A DNA stretch of 64,000 nt from Idiomarina rhizosphaerae (GTDB taxonomy: Bacteria; Pseudomonadota; Gammaproteobacteria; Enterobacterales; Alteromonadaceae). This document shows, one piece after another, positions 63,012-64,000 of this stretch. The position numbers and the translations under genes are program-made. The stretch's first letter is position 1. Each line of letters begins with the position of its first letter. The stretch lies in contig NZ_JAMZDE010000001.1 of assembly GCF_024159085.1 (NCBI RefSeq), forward strand, positions 310,001 to 374,000, given 5' to 3'. Below the pieces are notes generated by a model. That model worked only from the letters and a program-made list of their open reading frames with translations, was not told where the DNA came from and did no database searches.

Positions 63012-64000
63012 ATGGCGCTTAACGATAGCTCACAAGTGCGACAGCAACTAGAGCGGCTAATTCAACAAGGCCGACGTCAGTTACGCCATGTCGCATTGCG
63101 TAGAGCAATACAACAGGCATGGCCGGCGCTGCTGCTGAGTACCCCGACGGTGCCGTTGGTAGCGTTACTCTATAGATTTTGGCAGCCACTACCTACCAGC
63201 CATTGGTTTGTTGTTGCCTTCGCTTTGCCTGTCATTATAGGTCTGTTAGTTGGGTGGCTAAATTACGACCGACAAGCTATCGACCGACGCTCAGTGCTGA
63301 TGCAATATCAACGGCATTTGCAAGCGGCTGATGGTTTAACGACAGCAGATGAATTTTTGCAGCAGCGAGAGCCGTTGTCAGCTTTCCAGCAGGCGGCGAT
63401 AAAGCAAACGCTACCGGTTATCGAAAAAGCATTAAGCAGCTCGATTGTTGGCACCCGAGTCAGTAGCAAACTGTTGTGCTGGCGTTATTGGCCCATGTTG
63501 CCGATTGCCTTACTAATCACCGCGCTAGCATGGTTGATGCCAATACGGCTTGCTCAACCCGCTCTAACCGATGCGGCTATGACTGCTAGCAAGCAGCATT
63601 CACAGCCGAGGGATACGGCTGCGAATGCGACCTCTAGTAAGACTGAGCGAATCAACAATAGTGCACCAAACAACCAAGATAGTGGAGCTTATAAGGCTGA
63701 CAGCAGTCGGATACGACTACAACCCGGCGATACTGCGCAGCAACTATCACAGCCAACAGCCTCCACAAACAATTTTGCAGGACAATCCGAAAGTACAATG
63801 TTGACTCAACCTGTCGGCGATACTCAGGTGCAACAAATAGATACTAACAAGGAGCTTGCGTCAGTGTCGCAGTCATCCACTAGCAACAACGACAACGAAA
63901 ATGTTGTGGAACAACAAACATCAGCAGCTTTAAAATCATCCAATAGTGCTCAAAACGGCGCACTACAACAGACAGGTAATCGCCAGCAACAGCCAACGAC
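63012..64000 (+). CDS. Unrecognised membrane protein, 3' end outside window
   Basis: The frame is open from an ATG at 63012 (AGGGT upstream) to the window end, giving 329 residues so far. A basic, Gln/Arg-rich N-terminal helix (residues 5-35) is followed by membrane segments near 38-55 and 62-80, a cytoplasmic-looking stretch, and another helix near 160-178 (WPMLPIALLITALAWLMPI). The rest is a low-complexity Gln/Ser/Asn/Thr-rich region, presumably extracytoplasmic. I recognise no family; membrane proteins of this layout often occur near MoxR genes. It is divergent from the M16 gene and shares its regulator motif. Confidence 0.7.
   Translation, partial: MALNDSSQVRQQLERLIQQGRRQLRHVALRRAIQQAWPALLLSTPTVPLVALLYRFWQPLPTSHWFVVAFALPVIIGLLVGWLNYDRQAIDRRSVLMQYQRHLQAADGLTTADEFLQQREPLSAFQQAAIKQTLPVIEKALSSSIVGTRVSSKLLCWRYWPMLPIALLITALAWLMPIRLAQPALTDAAMTASKQHSQPRDTAANATSSKTERINNSAPNNQDSGAYKADSSRIRLQPGDTAQQLSQPTASTNNFAGQSESTMLTQPVGDTQVQQIDTNKELASVSQSSTSNNDNENVVEQQTSAALKSSNSAQNGALQQTGNRQQQPT

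Overview
The window looks like the chromosome of a marine gammaproteobacterium of the Alteromonadales, most like Idiomarina. This is judged from protein style only: TorF-type porin, PhoX, OhrR/Ohr, LpxH-like phosphoesterase, many TonB receptors and chemoreceptors, and moderate GC. No search was possible. There is one tRNA gene (Arg, CCG), no rRNA, no insertion sequence, no CRISPR array and no recognisable prophage. The first gene is cut at its 5' end and the last at its 3' end.

Layout. 1-3080: two unrecognised proteins. 3201-7974: two methyl-accepting chemotaxis proteins around a TorF-like porin whose start overlaps the first receptor. 8069-15368: LpxH-like hydrolase, SDR, GH43 glycosidase, ohrR-ohr, Tat-exported PhoX phosphatase and a TraB/GumN protein. 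15601-17529: unknown exported protein. 17582-21108: operon mipA-like / response regulator / histidine kinase / SDR-shaped protein. 21182-28041: tripartite RND efflux operon with a divergent TetR regulator and a promoter bracketed by two matching operators. 28202-30996: AraC regulator, OYE-family reductase and Dps.

31207-36113 is the most interesting part: an AT-rich cassette that reads as a ribosomally made, ATP-grasp-modified peptide pathway. It holds a 56-residue precursor ending in Cys, an intergenic terminator, then an overlapping gene chain: MvdD-type ATP-grasp ligase, SDH/Clp-fold serine protease, MauE-like membrane redox protein, membrane-anchored thioredoxin-like protein with CxxC, and an ABC exporter without a peptidase domain. 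The logic is modification, cleavage, disulfide formation and export. I do not recognise this gene combination as a described class.

36207-46656: DUF2891 protein, PadR/HAAS pair, an SDR remnant, an AraC-methyltransferase fusion, FAD oxidoreductase, a 40-residue Gln/Lys-rich protein, a Fur-controlled TonB receptor, a zinc-ribbon membrane protein, a YqaA-like protein, paired YdcZ transporters and LysR. 46873-50553 is a toxin/antitoxin and nucleotide-metabolism patch: AbiEi antitoxin without an evident toxin, HD-domain nucleotidase-like protein, RibD-type deaminase, and hipBA behind four operators at exact 28-bp intervals. 50969-53361: DUF3592 protein, tRNA-Arg, WYL regulator and GST.

53497-64000 holds MoxR, a response regulator, a large TonB receptor, a divergent histidine kinase, a periplasmic M16 peptidase and a membrane protein running off the window. 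A 21-bp motif made of two 8-bp half-sites 11 bp apart occurs in front of the receptor, the peptidase and the last gene. This suggests one OmpR-type regulon for protein or peptide capture and degradation.
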